Positions 16,434 through 25,258 of a stretch of DNA of 64,000 nucleotides are shown here, in pieces. The notes beneath the pieces were generated by a model. That model had not been told where the DNA came from. It saw only the letters and a list, made by a program, of their open reading frames with translations, and searched no databases. The first letter of the stretch is position 1. Each line of letters begins with the position of its first letter. Source of the DNA: Planktosalinus sp963975935 (lineage in GTDB: Bacteria; Bacteroidota; Bacteroidia; Flavobacteriales; Flavobacteriaceae); the NCBI GenBank assembly GCA_963975935.1, contig CAXBIQ010000002.1, forward strand, positions 62,001 to 126,000, read 5' to 3'. A program made the position numbers and the translations under genes.

Positions 16434-17024
16434 ATGCCACACTTTAAAAACATCAAATACGGATATTTCATCAGTGTTAATTTTAAAGTGATGTATTCAA
16501 CTTTAAGGGTACAAAAACATCTGAGAAAAGTCAAGTTGTTCAGATTGCTGTTAAGTAAAAAAGATAAATACATTCTTGTAAGAGATCCCTACAAGCGCCT
16601 CGAGTCTTTTTACAGGGACAAACTTGGAAAGCATCTTGATGAAAACAAGAAATGGGCCAGAAGCCAGAAGATTTTCTTTAAGCCTCTGGAGCTTGAAAAA
16701 ATGAGTGTTCGTGAAAAATTCAAAGCACTCAACAATTTGAGTTTTGAATCTTTTGTAAAACTTTTGCCTGAAGTTTACTCTAAAAACCGACATTTGCATC
16801 CACAAAACCGGTTGTTTAAAAAAATTAAACACAAAAGGGTTTTATATATGGAAAAGGAAGAAGATCTTCTTTTTTTGGCAGAGAATTTGCACCTTGATTT
16901 GAATATTAAAGCAAACACAACTGATAAGTCTAAGCATCATCTGGAATGGACGCCAAATATGATTTCGATTGTAAACAACCTTTATGCTGAAGACTTTAAA
17001 TTGTATAACTTTGAAAGAAAATAA
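16434..17024 (+). CDS. Sulfotransferase family 2-type protein
   Basis: A 196-residue protein with the 3'-phosphate PAPS motif ILVRDPYKRLESFYRDKL near residues 47-64 and a divergent 5'-phosphosulfate loop FISVNFKVMYSTLRV near 12-26. HHLEWTPNMISIVNNLYAEDF near the end is the usual C-terminal family segment. Such enzymes transfer sulfate from PAPS to carbohydrates, and relatives in marine bacteria decorate surface glycans. There is no signal peptide. It lies 2 nt after ruvX and 3 nt before def, an odd place for a glycan enzyme, and looks like an insertion into a housekeeping pair. Confidence 0.75.
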   Translation: MPHFKNIKYGYFISVNFKVMYSTLRVQKHLRKVKLFRLLLSKKDKYILVRDPYKRLESFYRDKLGKHLDENKKWARSQKIFFKPLELEKMSVREKFKALNNLSFESFVKLLPEVYSKNRHLHPQNRLFKKIKHKRVLYMEKEEDLLFLAENLHLDLNIKANTTDKSKHHLEWTPNMISIVNNLYAEDFKLYNFERK

Positions 17025-17027
17025 TTT

Positions 17028-17618
17028 ATGATTTTTCCTATTGTCGCATACGGTGACCCGGTCTTGAGAAAAAAAGCTCAAAACATCGACCAGGAATACC
17101 CCAATCTTAAAGAACTCATTGATAATATGTATGAAACCATGTATCATGCACATGGGGTAGGTCTTGCAGCACCACAAATAGGGCTTCCCATCAGGTTGTT
17201 TGTCATTGATTGTGAGCCCTTTTCAAATGATGAAGACTTAAGTGAGGAAGAACTGGGGTATCTGGCAAATTTCAAGCAAACCTTTATCAACGCCAAAATT
17301 CTTGAAGAAACCGGAGACGAGTGGGCTTTTAATGAAGGTTGCCTCAGCATTCCTGACATTAGGGAAGATGTTTTTAGAAAAGAAAAAGTCACGCTTTCTT
17401 ATTATGACGAAAACTTTACGCAGCAAACCAAAACTTTTGAAGGTCTGGCAGCACGCGTTATTCAGCATGAATATGACCACATAGAAGGCATCTTGTTTAC
17501 AGACAAATTATCATCTCTGAAAAAGAGGCTGATTAAAGGAAAACTCACTAATATTTCCAAAGGAAAAATTGATATCGACTACAGAATGCGTTTTCCGCTT
17601 ATGAAGAAAAAAAGATAA
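17028..17618 (+). CDS. def: Peptide deformylase
   Basis: Removes the N-formyl group from nascent proteins using a bound divalent metal. All three motifs are intact: GVGLAAPQIG near residues 42-51, EGCLSIP near 103-109 with the metal-binding cysteine, and QHEYDHIEG near 145-153 with the two metal histidines and catalytic glutamate. The 196-residue length is normal for Bacteroidota. It is co-transcribed with the two genes upstream. Confidence 0.97.
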   Translation: MIFPIVAYGDPVLRKKAQNIDQEYPNLKELIDNMYETMYHAHGVGLAAPQIGLPIRLFVIDCEPFSNDEDLSEEELGYLANFKQTFINAKILEETGDEWAFNEGCLSIPDIREDVFRKEKVTLSYYDENFTQQTKTFEGLAARVIQHEYDHIEGILFTDKLSSLKKRLIKGKLTNISKGKIDIDYRMRFPLMKKKR

Positions 17619-17632
17619 TCAATACTATTTTC

Positions 17633-17666
17633 AATCTCAATATCTATCTTTGTGATTCTTGAGATT
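17633..17666 (+). promoter_or_regulatory. Candidate promoter/operator for the DUF5606 gene
   Basis: A -7 box TATCTTTG (17645-17652) sits between the arms of a perfect 8-bp inverted repeat, AATCTCAA (17633-17640) and TTGAGATT (17659-17666). The layout resembles the inverted repeat around the crtI -7 box. The repeat could bind a dimeric regulator or form a hairpin at the 5' end of the message. Confidence 0.45.
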
Positions 17667-17704
17667 AAGAAACGAAATAAAAACAATAAAAAAGTATACA
17701 GAAT

Positions 17705-18241
17705 ATGGGTTTAGAAAAAATTTTATCCATCTCCGGCAAGCCCGGCCTTTATGAATTAAAAACACAAACCAGAACCGGTTTTCTTGCAGAATCGTTGCTT
17801 GATGGCAAAAAAGTTTCAGTGAGTGCACACCACAATGTGAGCTTGCTTTCTGAAATTGCGGTTTATACTTTGACTGAAGAAATTCCGCTAAGGAAAATAC
17901 TCAATAAAATCAAAGAAAAAGAAGATGGAGGCAAAGCCATAAGCCATAAAGGAGAAAAATTAAAACTTGAGGAATATTTCTTTGAAATCCTTCCTGATTA
18001 TGATGAAGACAGAGTATATGTAAGTGATATTAAAAAAATTATCCAGTGGTATAACATCTTACAGGAAAAAGGTATGATGGATTTTTCTGAGCCCACAGAA
18101 GAAGAGGCTCAGGAAATCGTCAAACAAACTGAAGCAAAAGGAACAGCAAACAAAGCGGTGCCTGTTGAAAAATCAACCCCTAAGGTGTCCAATACTAAAA
18201 AAGGAGGCACCGGTAAAAGTCCTGTTGCAAGAAAATCATAA
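17705..18241 (+). CDS. DUF5606 domain-containing protein
   Basis: A 178-residue protein of unknown function, typical of Flavobacteriia. The N-terminal 130 residues (GLEKILSISGKPGLYELKTQTRTGFLAE onward) match what I know of DUF5606. The C-terminal 45 residues are low complexity, rich in K, T, E and P, and probably disordered. No signal peptide, membrane segment or catalytic motif is visible. It lies between def and mazG with its own promoter and terminator. Confidence 0.75.
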   Translation: MGLEKILSISGKPGLYELKTQTRTGFLAESLLDGKKVSVSAHHNVSLLSEIAVYTLTEEIPLRKILNKIKEKEDGGKAISHKGEKLKLEEYFFEILPDYDEDRVYVSDIKKIIQWYNILQEKGMMDFSEPTEEEAQEIVKQTEAKGTANKAVPVEKSTPKVSNTKKGGTGKSPVARKS

Positions 18242-18263
18242 CTTCTACAACAAATAAACACTC

Positions 18264-18293
18264 AAATCCTGCTCTTAACAGCAGGATTTTTTT
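18264..18293 (+). terminator. Intrinsic terminator after the DUF5606 gene
   Basis: Stem AAATCCTGCT (18264-18273) pairs with AGCAGGATTT (18280-18289) around a 6-nt loop, followed by a T run to 18293. A clear rho-independent terminator. Confidence 0.9.
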
Positions 18294-18377
18294 GTTGCTC
18301 TATACACCCATTTCTTATTCATATTTAGCTTTTGGTGTAATTCATTTTCGTAATTTTATAAAATCAAAACAAACTCC

Positions 18378-19154
18378 ATGAATAACAGAGAAGATCAATT
18401 GAAAGCGTTTAACAGGTTACTCAACATTATGGATGACCTGCGCGCCATGTGCCCCTGGGATAAAAAACAAACCATGCAGACGTTGAGACACCTTACAATA
18501 GAAGAGACTTATGAGCTGGGTGACGCTATTCTTGAAAATGACCTGAATGAAGTAAAAAAGGAATTGGGCGATTTATTGCTTCACATTGTCTTTTATGCAA
18601 AAATAGGAAGTGAACAAAAGGCCTTTGACATTGCTGATGTTGCTGATGGTATTAGTGACAAACTCATTGAGCGCCATCCTCACATATATGGAGATGTAGA
18701 AGTAGCTGATGAAGAAGAAGTCAAAAAAAACTGGGAAAACCTGAAACTCAAAGAAGGAAAAAACAGTGTACTGGAAGGCGTACCTAAGTCTCTTCCTGCT
18801 ATGGTAAAGGCAAACCGAATTCAGGACAAGGTTGCGGGTGTGGGTTTTGACTGGGAGCAACCGGAGCAGGTATTTGAAAAACTCAAAGAAGAGCTTGACG
18901 AACTGCAACACGAAGTCAATGAAAATAACAAAGAAAAGATTGAAGCGGAGTTTGGCGATGTCCTTTTTTCAATGATTAACTATGCCCGCTTTTTAAAAGT
19001 GGACCCTGAAAGTGCCCTGGAACGCACCAATAAAAAATTCATCAAACGCTTTCAATATCTTGAAGAAAAAGCCAAAGCCGTCAACAAACCCCTCAAAGAG
19101 ATGTCACTTGCCGAAATGGATATCTTTTGGAACGAAGCGAAAAAACTAAAATAA
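18378..19154 (+). CDS. mazG: Nucleoside triphosphate pyrophosphohydrolase MazG
   Basis: Hydrolyses (d)NTPs to monophosphate and pyrophosphate as a house-cleaning enzyme. The 258 residues contain two MazG repeats: the first around CPWDKKQTMQTLRHLTIEETYEL (25-47) with EVKKELGDLLLHIVFY (metal-binding E/D), the second around KLKEELDELQHE and EAEFGDVLFSMINYARF (about 160-215). The length equals the usual two-domain form. It stands in front of ligA on the same strand. Confidence 0.95.
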   Translation: MNNREDQLKAFNRLLNIMDDLRAMCPWDKKQTMQTLRHLTIEETYELGDAILENDLNEVKKELGDLLLHIVFYAKIGSEQKAFDIADVADGISDKLIERHPHIYGDVEVADEEEVKKNWENLKLKEGKNSVLEGVPKSLPAMVKANRIQDKVAGVGFDWEQPEQVFEKLKEELDELQHEVNENNKEKIEAEFGDVLFSMINYARFLKVDPESALERTNKKFIKRFQYLEEKAKAVNKPLKEMSLAEMDIFWNEAKKLK

Positions 19155-19213
19155 GCACCTTTTTCGCAATAAAATTATTTGCTAATCTCTAAAACTTTCC
19201 GAATCTTTATACA

Positions 19214-21205
19214 ATGGATATAAAGGAAAAAATCTTCCGCTTAAGAGAAGAACTCAGCCGGCATAATTACAATTACTATGTGCTAGATGCACCCGAAATT
19301 TCAGACTTTGAGTTTGACCAAAAACTCAAACAATTACAACAACTGGAAGCAGAACATCCTGAATATTTTGACCCTAACTCGCCCACACAGCGCGTGGGCG
19401 GTGCTGTGACAAAAAACTTTGAAACGGTGCTTCATGAATATCCCATGCATTCCCTTGATAATTCCTATTCTGAACAAGATTTACTCGATTGGGAAAAACG
19501 CATCAAAAAACTGGTTGACGGAAATGTGCAATTCACCTGCGAACTCAAATATGACGGGGCGTCCATGAGCCTAACCTATGAAGACGGAATATTACAAAAA
19601 GCCGTGACACGAGGTGATGGAACAAAGGGAGATAATGTGACCAATAATATCAAAACAATCCGTTCTGTCCCTTTAAAGCTCAAAGGAGATTTTCCTGAAA
19701 AATTTCACGCTCGTGGTGAAGTTATTTTACCCCTTGCGGGTTTCGCAAAAATGAATGATGAACGCCTGGAGGCCGGGGATGAAGCTTATGCAAATCCGCG
19801 GAACACAGCTTCAGGGAGTTTGAAATTACAGGATAGTGCTGAGGTGGCAAAACGTCCTCTGGACTGTTTGATATATGGCGTTGTGGGGGACCGGTTGCCT
19901 ATTACTACACAATATGAATCCCTGCAAAAGGCAAAAGAATGGGGTTTTAAAGTTCCCGATGCTTGCAAACTTGCAAATTCCATGGAAGAAGTACTGGAAT
20001 TTATCCATCACTGGGATGCCAACCGCCACAAATTGCCTTATGAGACTGATGGCGTGGTCATAAAAGTAAACAGTCTATATCAACAAGAGGAATTGGGATA
20101 TACAGCCAAATCTCCCCGCTGGGCGATGGCTTATAAATTCAAGACTGAACAGGCAGAAACTATCTTGGAAAAAATCACCTATCAGGTGGGACGCACCGGC
20201 GCCATCACCCCGGTAGCCAATTTAAAACCCGTGCAACTTGCAGGAACTACTGTAAAACGTGCCTCCCTGCACAATGCAGACCAGATTGAAAAACTGGATA
20301 TAAGGGAAGGTGATACTGTGTATGTAGAAAAAGGAGGGGAGATTATTCCAAAAATAGTTGGTGTTGATTTCAGCAAACGCTATGCGGAGTCGCAGCCCAC
20401 AGCATACATTACCCATTGCCCTGAGTGTGACACGTTGCTTACGCGAAAAGCAGGAGAAGCCCAACACTATTGCCCTAATTTTTACGGGTGTCCGCCGCAG
20501 ATTACGGGTCGCGTGCAGCATTTTATTTCTCGGAAAGCGATGGATATTGAAGGGCTGGGTGGTGAAACCGTTGAATTGCTCTTTAATGCAGGCCTGATTC
20601 AAAACTATGCAGATTTATACACCCTGAAAGTGGAACAACTGCTTCCGCTTGAGCGTATGGCACAAAAGAGTGCCGAAAACCTGGTCGCCGGTGTGGAAAA
20701 ATCAAAAAAAATCCCTTTTGAAAGGGTACTGTTTGCTTTGGGAATCAGGTTTGTGGGGGAAACTGTTGCTAAAAAGCTTGCCAAACATTACAAAAGTATA
20801 GATGCCCTCAAGTTAACCACACAAATGGAACTCATTATGGTGGATGAAATAGGTGAGAAAATCGCTGAAAGCGTTGTGGAGTTTTTCAGTAAACAAGAGA
20901 ATATTGAGATCATTGAGAGGTTGAAATCCTATGGTGTTCAATTACAACTTTCTGAAGAAGCTTTGCAAGGACAAACGGATGTTTTGCAAGGGCAAACCTT
21001 TGTGGTTTCGGGTGTGTTTGAGAAAGTTTCCAGAAATGAACTTAAAAAGCTCATTGAAGACAACGGCGGTAAAGTGTCGGGTTCCATTTCATCAAAAACA
21101 AGCTATGTGGTTGCCGGTGAGAATATGGGTCCCAGCAAAAAGGAAAAAGCTGAAAGTCTGGGGGTTCCTATAATCTCTGAGGATGATTTTTTAAGGATGA
21201 TATAA
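19214..21205 (+). CDS. ligA: NAD-dependent DNA ligase LigA
   Basis: Seals nicks in replication and repair, using NAD+. The 663-residue protein contains the Ia domain (YYVLDAPEISDFEFDQ), adenylation motif CELKYDGASM with catalytic lysine near residue 114, an OB fold, the four-cysteine zinc finger (CPECDTLL...CPNFYGC), helix-hairpin-helix repeats and a C-terminal BRCT domain (LQGQTFVVSGVFEKVSRNEL onward). The stop codon directly abuts the convergent metallophosphatase stop. A GCTTACGCGAAA repeat lies at 20437-20448. Confidence 0.97.
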   Translation: MDIKEKIFRLREELSRHNYNYYVLDAPEISDFEFDQKLKQLQQLEAEHPEYFDPNSPTQRVGGAVTKNFETVLHEYPMHSLDNSYSEQDLLDWEKRIKKLVDGNVQFTCELKYDGASMSLTYEDGILQKAVTRGDGTKGDNVTNNIKTIRSVPLKLKGDFPEKFHARGEVILPLAGFAKMNDERLEAGDEAYANPRNTASGSLKLQDSAEVAKRPLDCLIYGVVGDRLPITTQYESLQKAKEWGFKVPDACKLANSMEEVLEFIHHWDANRHKLPYETDGVVIKVNSLYQQEELGYTAKSPRWAMAYKFKTEQAETILEKITYQVGRTGAITPVANLKPVQLAGTTVKRASLHNADQIEKLDIREGDTVYVEKGGEIIPKIVGVDFSKRYAESQPTAYITHCPECDTLLTRKAGEAQHYCPNFYGCPPQITGRVQHFISRKAMDIEGLGGETVELLFNAGLIQNYADLYTLKVEQLLPLERMAQKSAENLVAGVEKSKKIPFERVLFALGIRFVGETVAKKLAKHYKSIDALKLTTQMELIMVDEIGEKIAESVVEFFSKQENIEIIERLKSYGVQLQLSEEALQGQTDVLQGQTFVVSGVFEKVSRNELKKLIEDNGGKVSGSISSKTSYVVAGENMGPSKKEKAESLGVPIISEDDFLRMI

Positions 21206-22117
21206 TTAAACTGTCAAGGACATTCCTTCTGTAGTTACTTTTTCTGATTCCTCAAAATAAAAATCAATCCTTCCCAGGTTGATACCTGCAAAACCCACTT
21301 GATTGATCATAACATCTTTTTCGTCTTTGTTTTTGATGATTACGGGTTCTGGCAAAAAAGTATGGGTGTGGCCACCCAAAATTAAATCAACACCAGAGGT
21401 AGCTGCAGCCAGCTTTACGTCAGATATTTTATCGTGTTCATAACTATAACCAATGTGTGAAAGGCAAATCACCATATCGCAGTTTTCCTCTTCCCGTAAG
21501 ATTTTTGTAATATCCTGAGAGATTTCAATGGGGTCGTAATATTTGGTTTCCTGATAGAGTTTTTTGGTGACCAAACCTTCCAGTTCAACCCCCAATCCAA
21601 ATACGCCAACTTTAATACCGTCTTTTTCAAACGTCCTGTATTTTTTAACATATCCATCAAGCACAGTATTGCTGAAATCATAATTTGAAGAAATGATGGG
21701 AAAGTTTGCGTGTGGTAATTGGGCAAGCAATCCGTTGAGACCATTATCAAACTCGTGATTGCCTATTGTGGCAGCGTCATAACGCAGTTTTGACATGAGT
21801 TTTAATTCGAGTTCACCCCCATAAAAGTTAAAATAAGGTGTGCCTTGAAAATAATCACCGGCATCAAGCAAAAGTGTGTTAGGGTTTTCTTTTCTGATCC
21901 TTTCAATCAAAGTTGCCCGGCGCGCTATTCCCCCTTTGTTTGGAAAGCGTGCATCTGTTTCCGGGAACGGATCGAAACGGCTGTGCGTGTCATTGGTATG
22001 GAGAATGGTTAGATGTTTTCTTTCTGATACCGAACTAAAAGCAGAAAGCCCATAACTTCCTGCGACCAGTAATGCTGATGCAGTAGCAGATTGTTTTATA
22101 AAGTGTCTTCTTTTCAT
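21206..22117 (-). CDS. Metallophosphatase, N-terminal half of a 5'-nucleotidase (UshA-like), Tat-exported
   Basis: A 303-residue periplasmic calcineurin-type phosphoesterase. It begins with the twin-arginine signal MKRRHFIKQSATASALLVAG. The dimetal motifs are ILHTNDTHSRF near residues 38-48, LDAGDYFQG near 83-91, GNHEFDNG near 117-124 and LGGHTHTF near 250-257. The nucleoside-binding C-terminal domain of UshA is missing and is encoded by the preceding gene (22119-22874), whose stop lies one base before this ATG. The two proteins probably act together to release phosphate from nucleotides. Confidence 0.9.
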   Translation of the reverse strand: MKRRHFIKQSATASALLVAGSYGLSAFSSVSERKHLTILHTNDTHSRFDPFPETDARFPNKGGIARRATLIERIRKENPNTLLLDAGDYFQGTPYFNFYGGELELKLMSKLRYDAATIGNHEFDNGLNGLLAQLPHANFPIISSNYDFSNTVLDGYVKKYRTFEKDGIKVGVFGLGVELEGLVTKKLYQETKYYDPIEISQDITKILREEENCDMVICLSHIGYSYEHDKISDVKLAAATSGVDLILGGHTHTFLPEPVIIKNKDEKDVMINQVGFAGINLGRIDFYFEESEKVTTEGMSLTV

Positions 22118-22118
22118 T

Positions 22119-22874
22119 TTAATCTGATTTTATAAAACGTTTATCGGGTGTCGAATCTATCGTGTCTTTTTTAATAAAGTAATCAATAAGAACGTTTCTT
22201 ACTTTATAATCAAGGGGTGTTTCGCTTACTGGATCTTCAAAGAAATACATCCTGTCACCACCGTTTCTCAAATAATCACTTGTGGCTACAAAGTAGTTTT
22301 TGGTGGAGTCCAAAGCGGTGCCTTGAATTTTAACCTCGGATATTTCATAGTCTTTATTTAGGTTTATTTCAATTCCAGAAACTGGGTGTGCAAGCAGTTC
22401 AAATCTTAAATAGTCCAACATTTCCTGTATCCTTTTCGGCGAAAGCTCTAAAATCACAATCTCATTTTCAAAGGGCATGATTTCAAAAGCAGTTTTTCGG
22501 GTAACATCACCTTTCTCCATTGTAGCCCTGATGCCACCATAGTTTAGCAGGACAAAATCAATCTCATTTTGGGTGCGTTGTTTGAAAATAGGACCGGACA
22601 GTTCGATCACGGCATCTGCCATCATATTGCCAATGGAAGAGTTGAGCGCTCCATCTGTACGATTCATATGCCTGACATTGTAGGCTAGTGTTTCATTGAG
22701 TTGAGATGCTATATGGTTTCGGTAAGGTTTAAGGAAGTTTTCATATTCAACAACTCCTTTAATGGAATCGTTGATTTCAATATTAACGCCCTCTATTTGC
22801 GTTACAGTGAGCTCTTTTTCTTCTGTGCATCCGGCAACAATACTGAGGAGGAGAAGGAGAAAAATATTTTTCAT
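22119..22874 (-). CDS. 5'-nucleotidase C-terminal domain lipoprotein
   Basis: From the ATG at 22874 the protein has 251 residues and starts with a lipoprotein signal peptide (MKNIFLLLLLSIVAGC, lipobox cysteine 16). The rest is a 5'-nucleotidase C-terminal domain: GALNSSIGNMMADA near residues 76-89, LNYGGIRATMEKGDVT (nucleoside pocket), AFEIMPFENEIVILEL and ATSDYLRNGGDRMYFF. An alternative ATG at 22904 adds ten residues before the same signal. It forms a two-gene unit with the metallophosphatase downstream. Confidence 0.85.
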   Translation of the reverse strand: MKNIFLLLLLSIVAGCTEEKELTVTQIEGVNIEINDSIKGVVEYENFLKPYRNHIASQLNETLAYNVRHMNRTDGALNSSIGNMMADAVIELSGPIFKQRTQNEIDFVLLNYGGIRATMEKGDVTRKTAFEIMPFENEIVILELSPKRIQEMLDYLRFELLAHPVSGIEINLNKDYEISEVKIQGTALDSTKNYFVATSDYLRNGGDRMYFFEDPVSETPLDYKVRNVLIDYFIKKDTIDSTPDKRFIKSD

Positions 22875-22915
22875 TAAGGAGTGGGTAATAGAATTCGATT
22901 TCATGATAAAATACT

Positions 22916-22923
22916 TACTTTTG
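22916..22923 (+). promoter_or_regulatory. -7 box for the DUF6913/dapA operon (TACTTTTG)
   Basis: TACTTTTG matches TAnnTTTG and lies 21 nt before the ATG at 22945, in the short divergent gap to the 5'-nucleotidase lipoprotein. No -33 element at the expected spacing was found. Confidence 0.45.
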
Positions 22924-22944
22924 TAATCAAGATTGTAAAGATAA

Positions 22945-23475
22945 ATGAATTTTAAAGCCGTCAAGAAATATTTCCTTACGAGGCAGATTGAACAGCACTT
23001 AAAAGAAGCAACTCCCGGGACACAGAATTCAAGTTTTAAAACTGTGGGAATTCTTGTAAATGCTGAAGAATTTGAAAATACAGAAATATTTTCAGGCTTG
23101 ATTGAAGCCCTTGAAATCCTTAACAAAGATTTAAAGTTGATAATATACAAGGAGGAAAAAAGAAATCTGCCCACTTTTGACCACAACAAGTTTTCTTCAA
23201 AGGATTTTACATGGAACGGTTCTTTAAACAAACCGGGTATAGAAGAATTTGTGGACAGGAAGTATGATATTTTTATAGGTTACTATTCTAAAAAGAACAA
23301 GTATCTCGAATATATAACATCAAAAATTAATGCAGACGTGAAAGTGGGTTTGAGAGGAGCGGATAAAAGGCTTTTTGATATCATTTTTAAAATTGGTATA
23401 AAGGAGTATCCTGTTTTTGAACAGGAACTGGCAAAATACATACGCATTTTTAAAAACAAAAAAGAAACGGCATGA
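22945..23475 (+). CDS. Hypothetical protein, probably DUF6913 family
   Basis: A 176-residue cytoplasmic protein without signal or membrane segments. It alternates beta-like stretches (FKTVGILVNAEEF, LKLIIYKEE, YDIFIGYYSKKN, VKVGLRGADKRLFDIIF) with helices, suggesting a Rossmann-like fold. I recognise it tentatively as DUF6913, a flavobacterial family next to dapA; no function is known. It overlaps dapA by 4 nt (ATGA), so they are co-expressed. Confidence 0.65.
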   Translation: MNFKAVKKYFLTRQIEQHLKEATPGTQNSSFKTVGILVNAEEFENTEIFSGLIEALEILNKDLKLIIYKEEKRNLPTFDHNKFSSKDFTWNGSLNKPGIEEFVDRKYDIFIGYYSKKNKYLEYITSKINADVKVGLRGADKRLFDIIFKIGIKEYPVFEQELAKYIRIFKNKKETA

Positions 23476-24350
23476 GCACATTAACAGGAACCGGGGTGGC
23501 TTTAGTAACTCCTTTTAAAAATGATTTTTCCATAGATTTTGAAGGTCTGGAGCGTGTTGTGAACCATTGTATTGAAGGTGGTGTTGAGTACATGGTTGTT
23601 CTGGGTACCACGGCAGAAAGTGCCACTTTATCTGCTGATGAAAAACAACAGGTTATTGATAAAGTAATCTCGGTAAACAATGGTAGGTTGTCCTTGGTTT
23701 TGGGTGTGGGAGGAAACAATACTTCTAAAGTTGTAGAGGAGTTAAAAACAAGGGACCTTTCTTCATTTGATGCCGTGCTTTCTGTTTCGCCATACTACAA
23801 CAAACCCACCCAGGAAGGGATTTATCAGCATTTCAAAGCGGTTGCAATGGCATCCCCAAAACCCATAATTTTATACAATGTCCCCGGAAGAACTTCTTCA
23901 AACATGTTACCCAAAACAGTTATCAGGCTCGCCAATGATTTTAAAAATATAGTAGGTATCAAGGAAGCGGCCGGTGATATCGTTCAGGCAATGCAACTGA
24001 TTAAAGACAAACCGAAAGATTTTCTGGTTATTTCTGGGGATGATATGATTACTTTGCCCATGGTCCTTGCGGGAGGTGCAGGTGTTATTTCGGTTATTGG
24101 GGAAGGATTCCCGAAAGAATTTTCCGAGATGGTTCGGCTTGGGCTAAAGCGAGATGTGGATGCAGCATATGAATTGCATTACAAGCTGGCGCCGGCAATT
24201 GATATGATTTTTGCCGAAGGCAACCCTACCGGAATCAAGGCCGTTTTTGAAACTTTGGGTATTTGCAGTGCGGTGGTAAGGCTTCCGCTGGTGGAGGCAA
24301 GTGCCGGATTAAAGCAGCAAATACAGGAGTTTACAACAGGTTTGCGTTAA
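23472..24350 (+). CDS. dapA: 4-hydroxy-tetrahydrodipicolinate synthase
   Basis: Condenses pyruvate and aspartate semialdehyde, the first committed step towards lysine and diaminopimelate. The 292-residue TIM barrel has the GTTAES pocket at residues 45-50, the catalytic tyrosine at 135 in LYNVPGRTSSN, and the Schiff-base lysine K164 in VGIKEAAGD. The usual feedback lysine site cannot be judged by eye. Its partner enzyme dapD is 8 kb upstream in another operon. Confidence 0.96.
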   Translation: MSTLTGTGVALVTPFKNDFSIDFEGLERVVNHCIEGGVEYMVVLGTTAESATLSADEKQQVIDKVISVNNGRLSLVLGVGGNNTSKVVEELKTRDLSSFDAVLSVSPYYNKPTQEGIYQHFKAVAMASPKPIILYNVPGRTSSNMLPKTVIRLANDFKNIVGIKEAAGDIVQAMQLIKDKPKDFLVISGDDMITLPMVLAGGAGVISVIGEGFPKEFSEMVRLGLKRDVDAAYELHYKLAPAIDMIFAEGNPTGIKAVFETLGICSAVVRLPLVEASAGLKQQIQEFTTGLR

Positions 24351-24431
24351 ATTTTTCACAAGACATCACATGTCTGTTAATATTTCGTTTGTAATAGCTA
24401 ATATTGATTTTTATTATCTCACTAATTTACT

Positions 24432-24439
24432 TACTTTTG
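24432..24439 (+). promoter_or_regulatory. -7 box 4 nt before the bamD ATG (TACTTTTG)
   Basis: TACTTTTG ends 4 nt before the ATG at 24444. With a start 5-7 nt downstream of the box the message would be leaderless or begin inside the first codons; the same geometry occurs at 36696 and 38394. Confidence 0.5.
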
Positions 24440-24443
24440 CACG

Positions 24444-25253
24444 ATGTTTTTGAACCAAATGAGAATTACCGCATTAATCATAGTTTTGTCAACGCTTTTT
24501 TTCAGTTGCAGCCCTTATCAAAAGGTCCTGAAGTCTGAAGACGTTGGGTTGAAGTTTCACCATGCTGATTCACTTTATAACGCTGGTAAATACAAAAAAG
24601 CCCTGAAGTTGATGGAACAAATTGTTCCCGCTTACCGTGGAAAACCCCAGGCAGAAAAGTTAATGTTCATATATTCCAATACCTTTTATAACCTGGGTGA
24701 TTATTACCTTGCAGGTTATCAATTTGAACGGTTTGTATCATCCTATCCCTTAAGCGAAAAGGTGGAGGAGGCAGCATACAAAGGCGCAAAGAGTTATTAT
24801 TTTCTTTCGCCCAGATATTCTTTGGATCAAACAGATACTTATGTGGCACTTGAAAAGCTACAGGCATATATCAACCGATTTCCGGAAGGGGAATTCTTGC
24901 CTGAAGCAAATAAAGATGTTGCAGAATTGACAAACAAACTGGAAAAGAAAAGTTTTGAAATTGCAAAACAATATTATCATATTGAAGATTATAAAGCGGC
25001 AATCAAATCTTTTGACAATTTTATTTTAGATTTTCCAGGGTCAGAATTCAGAATGGATGCTTATTTTTTAAGACTTAAAGCTGCTTATGACCTGGCTTTA
25101 AGAAGTGTTAATTATCTCGTTCCTGAACGATTGGAAGCAGCCAAAGGATATTACAACAGTTTTAACAGATATTATTCTGAAAGTGAGAGAAAAGCAGAAG
25201 CTGATCTTATTTTACAGGATATAGAAGAACGATTACAAAACAAACAAGTATAA
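24444..25253 (+). CDS. bamD: Outer membrane protein assembly factor BamD
   Basis: Lipoprotein subunit of the BAM complex that folds beta-barrel outer membrane proteins. The signal MRITALIIVLSTLFFSC ends in a lipobox cysteine. Tetratricopeptide-like repeats follow: YNAGKYKKALKLMEQIV, YYLAGYQFERFVSSYP and IEDYKAAIKSFDNFILDFPGSEF. Two starts are possible: ATG 24444 (269 residues) and ATG 24459 (264), both giving a lipoprotein. The -7 box just upstream favours a leaderless message from 24444 or the shorter form. It heads the bamD-rpoZ-coaBC-porD run typical of Flavobacteriia. Confidence 0.92.
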   Translation: MFLNQMRITALIIVLSTLFFSCSPYQKVLKSEDVGLKFHHADSLYNAGKYKKALKLMEQIVPAYRGKPQAEKLMFIYSNTFYNLGDYYLAGYQFERFVSSYPLSEKVEEAAYKGAKSYYFLSPRYSLDQTDTYVALEKLQAYINRFPEGEFLPEANKDVAELTNKLEKKSFEIAKQYYHIEDYKAAIKSFDNFILDFPGSEFRMDAYFLRLKAAYDLALRSVNYLVPERLEAAKGYYNSFNRYYSESERKAEADLILQDIEERLQNKQV

Positions 25254-25258
25254 TAATT

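Noticed and set aside
24361..24375. AGACATCACATGTCT hairpin after dapA as terminator
   Set aside because: Stem is only about six base pairs and no T run follows directly; too weak to call.
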